DNA from: an uncultured Clostridia bacterium
GTDB taxonomy: Bacteria > Bacillota > Clostridia > TANB77 > CAG-465
Direction of reading: 5' to 3'
NCBI GenBank assembly: GCA_948562205.1
Contig: CAOYAN010000006.1
Coordinates: 10,659-74,658 of the forward strand
Length of the DNA: 64,000 bases
Position 1 is the first letter of the stretch; each line of letters starts with the position of its first letter. The translations under genes were made by a program, and so were the position numbers. The notes beneath the pieces were generated by a model. That model ran no database searches. It saw only the letters and a list, made by a program, of their open reading frames with translations, and was not told the origin of the DNA. Below, piece after piece: positions 42,253 to 50,036 of the stretch.

Positions 42253-42264
42253 TTTTATATGGGT

Positions 42265-42293
42265 ATTATATAATACTTGTAATATATTGTCAA
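42265..42293 (-). promoter_or_regulatory. Promoter of the wall-polymer operon
   Basis: On the minus strand TTGACA and TATAAT, both perfect, are separated by 17 bases about 50 bases before the start codon at 42215. Confidence 0.85.
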
Positions 42294-42322
42294 ACTTTAA
42301 ATACATTATTTTAAAGAAAAAA

Positions 42323-42344
42323 ATGGAAGGCATCCACCTTCCAT
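42323..42344 (-). terminator. Terminator of rpsO
   Basis: ATGGAAGG and CCTTCCAT pair with a 6-base loop and are followed by a T-run on the minus strand, 7 bases after the rpsO stop. Confidence 0.85.
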
Positions 42345-42350
42345 TTAAAA

Positions 42351-42614
42351 TTATTTTCTAAGTCCAAGTTTAGCTATGATGTCTCTATATCTAGTAACAT
42401 CTTTACTTTCTAAATATCTTAGTAATCTTTTTCTTTTACCAACCATTATTAAAAGTCCACGTCTTGAATGTTCATCTTTTTTGTGTACTCTTAAGTGCTC
42501 AGTTAATTCATTGATTCTTTCTGTTAGAAGTGCAATTTGTACTTCTGCAGAACCAGTATCACCTGCTTCTCTAGCATAAGTTGATAAAATTTCAGCTTTT
42601 CTCTCTTTAGTCAT
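42351..42614 (-). CDS. rpsO: 30S ribosomal protein S15
   Basis: 87 aa, the normal length. Signature segments are GDTGSAEVQIALLTERINELTEHL, HKKDEHSRRGLLIMVGKRKRLL and RYLESKDVTRYRDIIAKLGLRK. S15 binds 16S rRNA at the central-domain three-way junction early in 30S assembly. AAAGGAGGG precedes the ATG. It is monocistronic with a terminator, and the leader upstream folds into a hairpin that may bind S15 for autocontrol, as in other bacteria. Confidence 0.98.
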   Translation of the reverse strand: MTKERKAEILSTYAREAGDTGSAEVQIALLTERINELTEHLRVHKKDEHSRRGLLIMVGKRKRLLRYLESKDVTRYRDIIAKLGLRK

Positions 42615-42635
42615 TTTATTTTCCCTCCTTTTTTA

Positions 42636-42689
42636 CTACTTGCCTATAGCTAAGATAAGACACGAGGTCATGTACTCTCCTGGCAATAG
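42636..42689 (-). promoter_or_regulatory. Candidate S15 autoregulatory leader of rpsO
   Basis: On the minus strand CTATTGCC pairs with GGCAAGTAG (one bulge) around an inner helix that includes ACATGA/TCGTGT. This lies 22 bases before rpsO and covers the ribosome binding site region's 5' side. Position and shape fit known rpsO leaders, but I cannot match a specific Rfam model. Confidence 0.4.
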
Positions 42690-42730
42690 GTGATATATAA
42701 TAAATTACATATTGTAACTTATTTACTAAA

Positions 42731-43735
42731 TTAAATTTGATTTAAATAAACCCAAGGATTTATAGCAACACCATTTACACGTACTTCAAAATGTAAATGA
42801 GGTCCAGTTGTATTTCCTGTATTTCCACTTAATGCTATTAATTGACCAGCTACTACCTGCTCACCTGCAGATACACATAGTTGACTACAGTGTCCATAAA
42901 TAGTTACAACACCATTTCCATGGTTTATTTTTACACAATTACCATAACCTGATGCATCCCAACCTGAGTGAGTTACAGTTCCACCCATATATGCATATAC
43001 ATCTGTACCAACAGAAGCTTTTAAATCTACGCCATTATGACCATAATATCCCCAATAGTCACAATTTATATATCTACTAACTGTAGGCCAAGCTCTTGTT
43101 CCTGATAAATCTGGAACTATTGGACCATTATAAACTGATGTATTATATTTTTGTACTTTTGGTTGTTCAACAACTGGCTTTGGTATTTCAATTGGTTTAT
43201 TTCTATCTACTATATCTTTTAATATAGCATCTGCTCTTTCAATTGAAGTTGTTTCCCCAAGTTTTGATACTTTTTCCATTTTAACTTCTGCGTTTAGATC
43301 TTTTACTTCTGATTTTAGATTTTCTGCATATTTATTTGCATCATCTTCAGTAGAAAAAGTCATTTTATTTTCTCCATCTACTGCTACATTATATATAGTA
43401 AATTCAGTTTTTATTTCAGCTCTTAAATTTGTATATATATTTTGTTCTGAAAGTAATGAATCCCTTATATAACTTGTTTCAAAAGTTGGTTCACTTTCTA
43501 AATATACTTTAACATTTGGATCAATGCTTTGTTTTTCAGCAACTAAGTCATTATATACTTCATCAAATTGTTGTTCATTTAAGAAGTATCCTACAAACCT
43601 ATCATTTATATAAGCTCTAAGTATTGGTTTATAGGTATTTAATATTGTAATTACAACAGCACCAAAAATTAATGCAAGGGTTACTATTGTAAAGAATATA
43701 AATCTTAGCGTACTGAGCACACTTTTCTTTCCCAT
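42731..43735 (-). CDS. M23 family metallopeptidase with N-terminal membrane anchor
   Basis: 334 aa. One membrane helix (about 8-32) is followed by an extracytoplasmic region (about 35-200) and a LytM/M23 domain: GYYGHNGVDLKASVGTDVYA with the first His and Asp ligands, YGHCSQLCVSAGEQVVAGQL, and GPHLHFEVRVNG with the HxH pair. It would cut peptidoglycan cross-bridges or act in sporulation or division. The ATG at 43735 (MGKKS) is chosen over a GTG at 43750, which lies directly against the GGAAGG; the spacing to 43735 is long (14), so the start is uncertain. Two tandem promoters lie upstream. Confidence 0.88.
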   Translation of the reverse strand: MGKKSVLSTLRFIFFTIVTLALIFGAVVITILNTYKPILRAYINDRFVGYFLNEQQFDEVYNDLVAEKQSIDPNVKVYLESEPTFETSYIRDSLLSEQNIYTNLRAEIKTEFTIYNVAVDGENKMTFSTEDDANKYAENLKSEVKDLNAEVKMEKVSKLGETTSIERADAILKDIVDRNKPIEIPKPVVEQPKVQKYNTSVYNGPIVPDLSGTRAWPTVSRYINCDYWGYYGHNGVDLKASVGTDVYAYMGGTVTHSGWDASGYGNCVKINHGNGVVTIYGHCSQLCVSAGEQVVAGQLIALSGNTGNTTGPHLHFEVRVNGVAINPWVYLNQI

Positions 43736-43776
43736 AATTAAAATTTGCACCTTCCTTTTTTAGGTCATACATTTAT

Positions 43777-43805
43777 ATTATAACATCATATTGTTAAATT
43801 GTCAA
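43777..43805 (-). promoter_or_regulatory. Proximal promoter of the M23 peptidase gene
   Basis: TTGACA and TATAAT, both perfect, with 17 bases between them on the minus strand. Confidence 0.8.
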
Positions 43806-43851
43806 ATCATGACAAGTCTATGTAAAACTAGACTACTATTAAAGCAGGCTA

Positions 43852-43880
43852 ATTTTATCATATACAATATAATATGTCAA
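43852..43880 (-). promoter_or_regulatory. Distal promoter of the M23 peptidase gene
   Basis: TTGACA, 17 bases, TAAAAT on the minus strand, 75 bases upstream of the proximal promoter. Confidence 0.6.
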
Positions 43881-44038
43881 GACTGTGACATTTGTCTTAC
43901 ATTACCCCTATTCTACCATATATATTAGCATTTTTAACCTACTAATTATACCATACTATAAGATATATTTTTTATCAATACTTTTATACCAAATATATCA
44001 TTTTTTGTCTAATTTTATTAATACTTAATTCTTATTAC

Positions 44039-44067
44039 TTGTACTTTTGCATAAATTATAGTATAAT
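44039..44067 (+). promoter_or_regulatory. Promoter of the nfeD-SPFH operon
   Basis: TTGTAC and TATAAT separated by 17 bases, about 50 bases before the NfeD start codon. Confidence 0.65.
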
Positions 44068-44117
44068 TATATTGTATAAATATATATTTTATCTTATAAA
44101 AGAAAGGAGGAATATAT

Positions 44118-44552
44118 ATGATACCTATTTGGGCAATATGGCTAATTATTAGTGGAGTTTTTCTACTCCTTGAAATATTTACAATTTCATTTTTACTTTT
44201 CTGGCCAGGTATTGGAGCATTTCTTGCTTTTCTTACAAGCCTTGTAACACCTAATATAGGAATTCAAATTGGTGTATTTACAATATCTACAATTATACTA
44301 ATTTTGTTAACTAAACCTTTAACAAAGAAATTCTTTAAAACAAAAGATACATCAATGAACAATAATGCTATAATTGGTAAAAAAGGAACAGTAGTAAAAG
44401 CTATTAAAAATAGTGAAACAAAAGGTCAAGTAAAAGTTGATGGTGAGCTTTGGTCTGCTATAATATCAGATGAGGAAAAACCTGTAAAAGAAGGCGAATG
44501 TGTTATAGTAGAAAAAATTGAGGGTGTAAAATTAAAAGTAAAAAAAGCCTAA
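44118..44552 (+). CDS. NfeD-like membrane protein
   Basis: 144 aa. Two or three N-terminal membrane helices (WAIWLIISGVFLLLEIFTIS, then LLFWPGIGAFLAFLTSL) are followed by a cytoplasmic OB-fold (about 85-144; IGKKGTVVKAIKNSETKGQV, GELWSAIISDE, GECVIVEKIEGVKLKV). This is the short NfeD1b form, which partners with SPFH-domain proteins at ordered membrane regions. AAAGGAGG precedes the ATG. The SPFH gene lies 31 bases downstream in the same transcript. Confidence 0.92.
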   Translation: MIPIWAIWLIISGVFLLLEIFTISFLLFWPGIGAFLAFLTSLVTPNIGIQIGVFTISTIILILLTKPLTKKFFKTKDTSMNNNAIIGKKGTVVKAIKNSETKGQVKVDGELWSAIISDEEKPVKEGECVIVEKIEGVKLKVKKA

Positions 44553-44583
44553 ATAATCTGTTTTTATAAAGGAGGAAAAAAAC

Positions 44584-45519
44584 ATGATATATTTCTTTAT
44601 TATTATTATCGTTTTAGGTCTTATCATTGCAGCTGCTTCAATAAAAGTTGTTAGACAATCTGAAGTAAGAATAATTGAACGTTTTGGTAAATACAATTAT
44701 ACTGCAGAAGCAGGACTAAACTTTATTCTACCATTTGCAGATAAAGTAAGAGCAGTTGTAAGCTTAAAACAACAAACAATGGATGTAACACCTCAAAGTG
44801 TTATAACAAAAGATAATGTAACTATAACAATTGATACTGTTGTATTCTATCAAATAATGGATCCAGTAAAAGCTGTATATGAAATTGAAAGTTTACAAAA
44901 AGGTATTGCATATATTGCAATTACTACAATTCGTGATATAGTTGGTAAAATGGACTTAGATGCAACATTTAGTTCAAGAGATGCAATAAATACACAATTA
45001 AGAGACATTCTTGATGAAGCAACAGATAAATGGGGATGTAAAGTTGATCGTGTTGAAATAAAAGATATTAAACCACCTGTAGACATTCGTGATGCAATGG
45101 AAAAACAAATGAATGCAGAAAGAAATAAAAGAGCAATTATACTAGAGGCTGAAGGTAAACGTCAAGCAGATATTACACTTGCTGAAGGTAATAAACAAGC
45201 AACAATACTTAATGCAGAAGCAGAGCGTGAATCTAGTATTAGACGTGCTCAAGGTATTAGAGAATCTAAAATACTAGAAGCTGAAGGTAATGCTGAAGCA
45301 ATAAAAAAAGTTGCTGATGCAAAAGCTGAAGAAATTAAACTTGTATATTCTGCTATAATGGACACTAAACCTGATCAAAACTTAGTTGCTCTAAAATCTT
45401 TAGAAGCATTAGAGAAAATTTCTCAAGGAAGTGCAAACAAAGTGTTTATTCCTTTTGATGCAACAAAAGCAATGGGTGCTTTAGGAGCGGCAACAGAAAT
45501 TTTAAAAGGTGACAAATAA
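44584..45519 (+). CDS. SPFH domain/band 7 membrane protein (stomatin-like)
   Basis: 311 aa. One N-terminal helix (about 1-18) is followed by an SPFH domain (VVRQSEVRIIERFGKYNYTA, GLNFILPFADKV, SLKQQTMDVTPQSVITKDNV, DTVVFYQIMDPVKAVYE) and a coiled coil of E-A-E/A-E-G repeats (about 185-250; LEAEGKRQADITLAEGNKQA). Such proteins form ring or scaffold assemblies on the membrane and influence protease FtsH and membrane order. It is cotranscribed with NfeD, the usual pairing. Confidence 0.94.
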   Translation: MIYFFIIIIVLGLIIAAASIKVVRQSEVRIIERFGKYNYTAEAGLNFILPFADKVRAVVSLKQQTMDVTPQSVITKDNVTITIDTVVFYQIMDPVKAVYEIESLQKGIAYIAITTIRDIVGKMDLDATFSSRDAINTQLRDILDEATDKWGCKVDRVEIKDIKPPVDIRDAMEKQMNAERNKRAIILEAEGKRQADITLAEGNKQATILNAEAERESSIRRAQGIRESKILEAEGNAEAIKKVADAKAEEIKLVYSAIMDTKPDQNLVALKSLEALEKISQGSANKVFIPFDATKAMGALGAATEILKGDK

Positions 45520-45532
45520 ATATATCTATAAT

Positions 45533-45563
45533 AACAAATCAGATTTATTCTGGTTTGTTTTTT
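45533..45563 (+). terminator. Terminator of the nfeD-SPFH operon
   Basis: AACAAATCAG and CTGGTTTGTT pair around a 7-base loop and are followed by T. Confidence 0.8.
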
Positions 45564-45586
45564 TATAAATTGTACCACAATAAGAT

Positions 45587-45625
45587 AAAGAGAATAAGTA
45601 GAAAATTCTCTACTTATTCTCTTTT
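45587..45625 (-). terminator. Terminator of the AAA-CYTH gene
   Basis: GAGAATAAGTAGA and TCTACTTATTCTC form a long perfect stem with a short AAAT loop, with a T-rich minus-strand tail. Confidence 0.8.
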
Positions 45626-45636
45626 ATTAGTGTTTA

Positions 45637-46791
45637 TTAAAACAAAATTTTATCTTCAGGTATAAAATCCTTAGATAAAGAATAGTTACTGTACTTAATA
45701 TCTCCTGTAACATTTTTTACTTCTTCTATCCCAACTGGAAGTTTTGCACCTACATCTTCTCTACTTCCTCTAATTTCAAGAACTGCATATTTTTCCCAAT
45801 TTGGATAAATATCTAAATTATAATAAGTATCTCCCTCAGAAAAATACCATCTATCCTTTATAATTGGGCGTCTTTCCATATCCATTTCAAGCATAAGAGC
45901 ATCGTATATATCTTTACTAATACTCTTTTCTATATAATCGTTATAATTTCCTATTGCTTTTTTAGTAAGATAATACACAAAATTATTTCCATCTCCCATC
46001 ATTCTAATTCTTCTTTCTTCTTTACCATTAGATTTAAGATAAACTTGAATGATGTTTCTTCTTTGAGCCTTTTTATTAAGAAGATACTCATAAGTTGGTT
46101 TTTTAATAATAATCTTTTCCTGATGTTGAGATGGAATAGGCTCACCTACACATGATAAAAAGACATGTAGGGCTTTTTGCTTTTTACCCTCAAAATCAGT
46201 TTCATTTCCAATATAGTAAATTTCATTATGACCAATATATGCACTTTTAATTTTTTCATCGAGTGCAATAGCTACCTCACAAGTCTCGTCTTTAGAACGT
46301 GCGGGATTATCAGCTCTACTCTTCTCAAAAGCCTCTTTTGCCCCATTTGCAGCAGTAACCATATGAATTATAGCTCTATATCTAGATAAAATTTCAATTT
46401 CAGACTTATTTTCATCTCGAAGTATTGATTGCCATTCATCATCACTCATATACGCTTTTGCATCAAGAAGACCCCTATCACAAATAACTACAAGTTTTCG
46501 ATCACTATTTCTTTTCATAGTTCTATACAGTTCCTCTTTAAAATACTGCATTTTAAAAAGAATTCTTTGAAATTCAATTGGATCAGTTATTCCATTAAAA
46601 GGCTTTACTCCAGATGTAATAATTTCTGTTGCACTTTCCTTAATCCAAACTACATCATAATTTCTACAAAGAAGAGCTTCAGTAAATAAAAGTTCCAAAC
46701 TTGATTTTCCAGCAACTGGACCACCAGTTAGTGCATAAATCGATACATCATTACCTTTTCCAATTTCTTTCTCAAAAATACTTTTTGACAT
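45637..46791 (-). CDS. AAA/P-loop kinase-like and CYTH-like fusion protein
   Basis: 384 aa. Residues about 10-200 are a P-loop domain: YALTGGPVAGKSSLELLFTE (Walker A), VWIKESATEIITSGV, VVICDRGLLDAKAYMSDDEW, IHMVTAANGAKEAF. The form matches AAA_28/thymidylate-kinase-like ATPases. Residues about 225-384 resemble a CYTH (triphosphate tunnel) domain: RRIRMMGDGNNFVYYLTKK, DRWYFSEGDTYYNLDIYPNW and KYAVLEIRGSREDVG. The usual N-terminal ExExK of CYTH is not obvious. Kinase-CYTH fusions occur in plant TTM1/2 and some bacteria; substrates are probably nucleotides or polyphosphates, but this is inferred. It is monocistronic. Confidence 0.75.
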   Translation of the reverse strand: MSKSIFEKEIGKGNDVSIYALTGGPVAGKSSLELLFTEALLCRNYDVVWIKESATEIITSGVKPFNGITDPIEFQRILFKMQYFKEELYRTMKRNSDRKLVVICDRGLLDAKAYMSDDEWQSILRDENKSEIEILSRYRAIIHMVTAANGAKEAFEKSRADNPARSKDETCEVAIALDEKIKSAYIGHNEIYYIGNETDFEGKKQKALHVFLSCVGEPIPSQHQEKIIIKKPTYEYLLNKKAQRRNIIQVYLKSNGKEERRIRMMGDGNNFVYYLTKKAIGNYNDYIEKSISKDIYDALMLEMDMERRPIIKDRWYFSEGDTYYNLDIYPNWEKYAVLEIRGSREDVGAKLPVGIEEVKNVTGDIKYSNYSLSKDFIPEDKILF

Positions 46792-46981
46792 ATTATTCTC
46801 CTCTCGCTTTATTGATAGTTACAATAAATATACTTTAGTTACCATAAGAATTATATCATAAAATCTATAAAAATCAAAGTAAAATTTTTTATTAAAGGTT
46901 TTTTAAACAAAAAACTCACCATATACTACATTTTTTTGCAATATATGATGAAATTTTTCTATCTAATACATAATATATATA

Positions 46982-47680
46982 TCAATTTCTAATATACTCT
47001 ACATTAGAACGTTCCCACTTTACTGTATTTAATAATGAATTTGCAGTATATATAACATACATAAACAATATTGATAAATTAGCATCACTAGTAGAATAAT
47101 TTATAGCCCACATTACTATTGATAATATATTGGAAATGTTAAATAAATACCATACTTCTTTTTTTCGTAATATTAAGCAAATATATGCACTTATACTTAA
47201 TACAGTTGTTGTAGCATCCAAATAAGGTTGGGCATCTTTAAAAGCTACTAATATTGTTCCATATACTATAATAGAAAATATAACTAAAAATGTAAATATT
47301 ATTCTTTCTTTTAAATTAAATGAAGAAATATTTGCAACTGTAGTATCTTTACTTGCCCTAAACCAAGTAATTAATCCTATAATACAACATGGACACGAAT
47401 AAAATATATTTAACATGAAATCTCCATATAATCTATTTTGATATGATACTATTCCATAAATAAATGTATTTACTATACCAAACAAAAATGCTACTGATAA
47501 TCTACAACCATTCAAAATTACATATATAACTCCCATTATAGATGCTATAATAGCTAAAATACTATTGTTAGTATTTACTGATATAATTGTTATTCCAATA
47601 GTACACAAAATAAGCCATACTATATCAAATACTTTTAAAGATTTTAGCTCTAATAATAATTTTTTTGTTATATTCATCAT
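46982..47680 (-). CDS. PnuC-type vitamin transporter (nicotinamide riboside family)
   Basis: 232 aa with about seven or eight membrane helices. PnuC-like features are NTFIYGIVSYQNRLYGDFML, LITWFRASKD, DATTTVLSISAYICLILRKK and EVWYLFNISNILSIVMW. PnuC transporters carry nicotinamide riboside; related members carry thiamine, riboflavin or deoxynucleosides, and the substrate here is not certain. Two adjacent ATGs follow AGAGG; 47680 is taken as the start. It is the last gene of the radical SAM-Nudix operon, 24 bases after the methyltransferase gene. Confidence 0.85.
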   Translation of the reverse strand: MMNITKKLLLELKSLKVFDIVWLILCTIGITIISVNTNNSILAIIASIMGVIYVILNGCRLSVAFLFGIVNTFIYGIVSYQNRLYGDFMLNIFYSCPCCIIGLITWFRASKDTTVANISSFNLKERIIFTFLVIFSIIVYGTILVAFKDAQPYLDATTTVLSISAYICLILRKKEVWYLFNISNILSIVMWAINYSTSDANLSILFMYVIYTANSLLNTVKWERSNVEYIRN

Positions 47681-47722
47681 GCGTTTTATTCCTCTCATAT
47701 ATATTACTATCTATTCTTTAAA

Positions 47723-48499
47723 TTAATTAAAATTAGAATACTTATATTTTTCATATATAACTTCTAATTTCGTTAAAAATTCTTTTCCATAAAGTTCCTT
47801 TATTTTGCTAAAATACTTATCTTTAAAGTCTATAATATCAGAATTCCATTTATGGCATAAACATAATAAAAGTCGATTTTCATCAATAGCATTATCGCTT
47901 AAAATTACACCACCAATTTCTGGAAATATAGTGTTTGGAAACAATAAATTTCCATTTAGAGCAGATAATATCATTGCATTAGAAGAACTACTATTTAGAT
48001 TTTCTTTATATAAGTTAGGATATCTACTTTCAATATTAATATCATCTAAAACCAAAATTGTATCTTTTTTAACATTATTTTTCAAGCACAAAAGATCTAG
48101 TACTTCTCCAGGTATAAAATGAACTGTATCTAATATTACCATGTCAAATATTCCAATATTATCAGTTACTTCAGGAATAAATTTACCAGTTAATAGTTTA
48201 AACTTAGTTAAATCCAAATAATCTTTTAATTCATAAACTTCAGATCCAATAGCAGGTTTACCATTTTTATAATTAGCAATTATTTCTGTATCTATGCTTA
48301 CCAACTCGCAATTTATCCCTAGCTCTTTTATGCAATTCAAATATACAGAAGTAGAACCACCAGTTGATACACCTATTTCCAATATTCTTCTAGGTTTATA
48401 TTTTTCAATTAAACTACAAATCCAAATTAAGTTATCATCTGATAAAGATTTCTGACTTTTATGTTTTAGTCTATTTAATATATTAAGATAATTTGTCAT
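47723..48499 (-). CDS. Class I SAM-dependent methyltransferase (Methyltransf_24 type)
   Basis: 258 aa. SAM motif I is RRILEIGVSTGGSTSVYL, with LVSIDTEI, FDMVILDTVHFIPGEVLDLL and DTILVLDDINIE after it. It resembles the family that includes CmcI-like and sugar O-methyltransferases. A long C-terminal tail (about 175-258) could determine substrate. AAGGAGAG precedes the ATG. It overlaps the radical SAM-Nudix gene by 17 bases, so the two are translationally coupled. Confidence 0.85.
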   Translation of the reverse strand: MTNYLNILNRLKHKSQKSLSDDNLIWICSLIEKYKPRRILEIGVSTGGSTSVYLNCIKELGINCELVSIDTEIIANYKNGKPAIGSEVYELKDYLDLTKFKLLTGKFIPEVTDNIGIFDMVILDTVHFIPGEVLDLLCLKNNVKKDTILVLDDINIESRYPNLYKENLNSSSSNAMILSALNGNLLFPNTIFPEIGGVILSDNAIDENRLLLCLCHKWNSDIIDFKDKYFSKIKELYGKEFLTKLEVIYEKYKYSNFN

Positions 48500-49736
48500 A
48501 TTTACTCTCCTTGTATTTTAAATAAATATATTGTGTTAATAAATAAGAATTACTTGATATATACTTTTCTAATTCTAAAGAGTCCATTTCAACTACATCT
48601 ATATGTTCAAATTCATCTAAGCATTGTTCTCCTAATTCTTCATTACAAGTTTCGCCAGAAAATATATAAACTTTACCTTTACTATTTCCAACATTTTGAT
48701 AATATGAACCTAATAATTTAATATTGTCTCTTTTGATATTATAACCTGTCTCTTCTTTTACTTCTCTTATCCATGCATCATAATGATCTTCTAAATAATC
48801 CTTACTTCCACCTGGAAATTCAGTGTTATATCTATTAATTCCATATCTATATTGATTAACCATAACATATTTATTTGTAGATTTATTAAATAAAACTCCT
48901 ATAACATAATCCCCTTGATCATAAATATAAATTTTATGTAATTTTTTAGCAAGTGCATCATATTCTTCATAAGATCTAATATTTCCTATTGGTGATGAAT
49001 ATTCAACTTCTCCTCTTTCTTCTGTTTTATATTTATCAGTCCAAGATCTATCATAATCTCCATTAACATGACCATTAAAGGAAAATGGTTGCTTAAATTT
49101 TGGAAGTAATATATCATGTCTTTTTATAGTTACACCTCTATATATGTCTGCTTCTATTTGTCCAAATAAACTTATTTTCTCATCATATTCTAACGTATTT
49201 AAGAAATCTGATATATCACATAATTCTTTTGGAAATCTTGGAGTAGGTTCAAGTGTTGCAAGACGTAAATGAAATTTGTCTTTATATTTTTCAATAAATT
49301 CATCTAAATCTTTTTTGTTATCTAATCTTCCTTTATACATTAATGCTGATAGCGATATATCAGCTGTATAATCTTTTTGATCTGGTAATTCTTTTTGATT
49401 ATAATATGAAATATTAATACTATCCAAATATTTATCACATTCTTTTAAAACATCAGGTTTTACATAATTTGTAGTTATAACTGTCTTAAATCCATATTCT
49501 TTACAAGTTTTACAAATCCATATTATATCAGGATGCAAAAGTGGCTCTCCACCTAAAATACAAACTTCTTTTATATTATTTTCTTTTGCAGTATTCATTA
49601 TCTTTATAAAATTTTCTTTTGTGATATCTTTGCCAAATTTTCTATTTTCGTCAAAGCAAAATGGGCAATGTCTATTACATCTATTTGTAACCATAACATG
49701 AATAAACTCATTAGTTTTAATTTCTTTTCTAAACAT
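48483..49736 (-). CDS. Radical SAM-Nudix hydrolase fusion protein
   Basis: 417 aa. The radical SAM domain (about 10-200) has the cluster motif at C20, C24 and C27 (TNRCNRHCPFCF), and GGEPLLHPDI. No SPASM or Fe-S extension is visible. A linker of about 50 residues follows. The Nudix domain (about 255-400) has VMVNQYRYGINRYNTEFPGG and a complete Nudix box of form GX5EX7REVXEETGY at about 309-332, close to ADP-ribose pyrophosphatase type. The fusion joins radical chemistry to nucleoside-diphosphate hydrolysis, and its partners are a methyltransferase and a PnuC transporter. A nucleotide or NAD-linked modification or salvage pathway is inferred. AAAGGAG precedes the ATG at 49736. Confidence 0.88.
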   Translation of the reverse strand: MFRKEIKTNEFIHVMVTNRCNRHCPFCFDENRKFGKDITKENFIKIMNTAKENNIKEVCILGGEPLLHPDIIWICKTCKEYGFKTVITTNYVKPDVLKECDKYLDSINISYYNQKELPDQKDYTADISLSALMYKGRLDNKKDLDEFIEKYKDKFHLRLATLEPTPRFPKELCDISDFLNTLEYDEKISLFGQIEADIYRGVTIKRHDILLPKFKQPFSFNGHVNGDYDRSWTDKYKTEERGEVEYSSPIGNIRSYEEYDALAKKLHKIYIYDQGDYVIGVLFNKSTNKYVMVNQYRYGINRYNTEFPGGSKDYLEDHYDAWIREVKEETGYNIKRDNIKLLGSYYQNVGNSKGKVYIFSGETCNEELGEQCLDEFEHIDVVEMDSLELEKYISSNSYLLTQYIYLKYKESKYDKLS

Positions 49737-49761
49737 AATATCTACTCCTTTCATGTTTAAG

Positions 49762-49793
49762 AAAAAAGATAGTTCCTATCCCCTATCTTTTTT
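49762..49793 (-). terminator. Terminator-like hairpin in the leader of the radical SAM-Nudix operon
   Basis: AAAAAAGATAG and CTATCTTTTTT are perfect 11-base arms with a 10-base loop, in the 5' leader, 26 bases before the start codon. The core stem is only 5 bp with the A and T tracts, so strength is moderate. It may act as an attenuator. Confidence 0.5.
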
Positions 49794-49796
49794 TGT

Positions 49797-49872
49797 TTTA
49801 CAACTTTAATTAGCAATTATTATTCTGATTTTTCTCTTATTTTACATTTTTTTGCTACTATTACTTTGTAAA
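49797..49872 (-). ncRNA. Riboswitch-like leader fold, radical SAM-Nudix/pnuC operon
   Basis: On the minus strand TTTACAA (49872-49866) pairs with TTGTAAA (49803-49797), and within it TAGCAA (49857-49852) pairs with TTGCTA (49816-49811). The nested helices span 76 bases and are followed by the terminator-like hairpin. This order, fold then terminator then ribosome binding site, is that of a transcriptional riboswitch. Known pnuC riboswitches sense NAD+ or related compounds, but the motif does not match one I recognise, and A+T-rich DNA forms such pairs easily. Confidence 0.3.
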
Positions 49873-49883
49873 GTTTTATTTTT

Positions 49884-49921
49884 GTTATTAACATTATATT
49901 AATAACAAGCGGTTTTGTCAA
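49884..49921 (-). promoter_or_regulatory. Promoter with overlapping inverted-repeat operator, radical SAM-Nudix operon
   Basis: On the minus strand TTGACA (49921-49916), 17 bases, TATAAT (49898-49893) is a perfect promoter. GTTATTAA (49884-49891) and TTAATAAC (49899-49906) are perfect inverted repeats that enclose the -10 hexamer. That placement suggests a repressor site. A second TTGACA-like hexamer lies just upstream. Confidence 0.8.
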
Positions 49922-49975
49922 TACTTTTTTGTCAAAATATGATATTTTCCACTAAAATTCATACTTTATTAAAAA

Positions 49976-50005
49976 AATAAGCCTTATTTAGTTTTAAGAC
50001 TTATT
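49976..50005 (-). terminator. Terminator of dnaE
   Basis: On the minus strand AATAAG...CTTATT (with an inner CTT/AAG pairing) is followed by seven T, 31 bases beyond the dnaE stop. Confidence 0.65.
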
Positions 50006-50036
50006 AATAATTTTTACTATATTATACTTAAAATTT

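Larger units (their letters stand above)
43736..44117. other. Divergent promoter region between M23 peptidase and NfeD genes
   Basis: These 382 bases hold two minus-strand promoters for the M23 gene (43777-43805 and 43852-43880) and one plus-strand promoter for the NfeD gene (44039-44067). No coding sequence is apparent between 43885 and 44035. Confidence 0.7.
49737..50036. other. Gene-free stretch between dnaE and the radical SAM-Nudix gene
   Basis: These 300 bases contain the dnaE terminator (49976-50005), the promoter and operator (49884-49921), the leader fold (49797-49872) and the terminator-like hairpin (49762-49793). Little else is present. Confidence 0.7.

Noticed and set aside
49797..49872. 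T-box or known NAD/preQ1 riboswitch before the radical SAM-Nudix operon
   Set aside because: No T-box sequence (AGGGTGGNACCGCG) or recognised aptamer core is present. Only an unassigned fold is reported.
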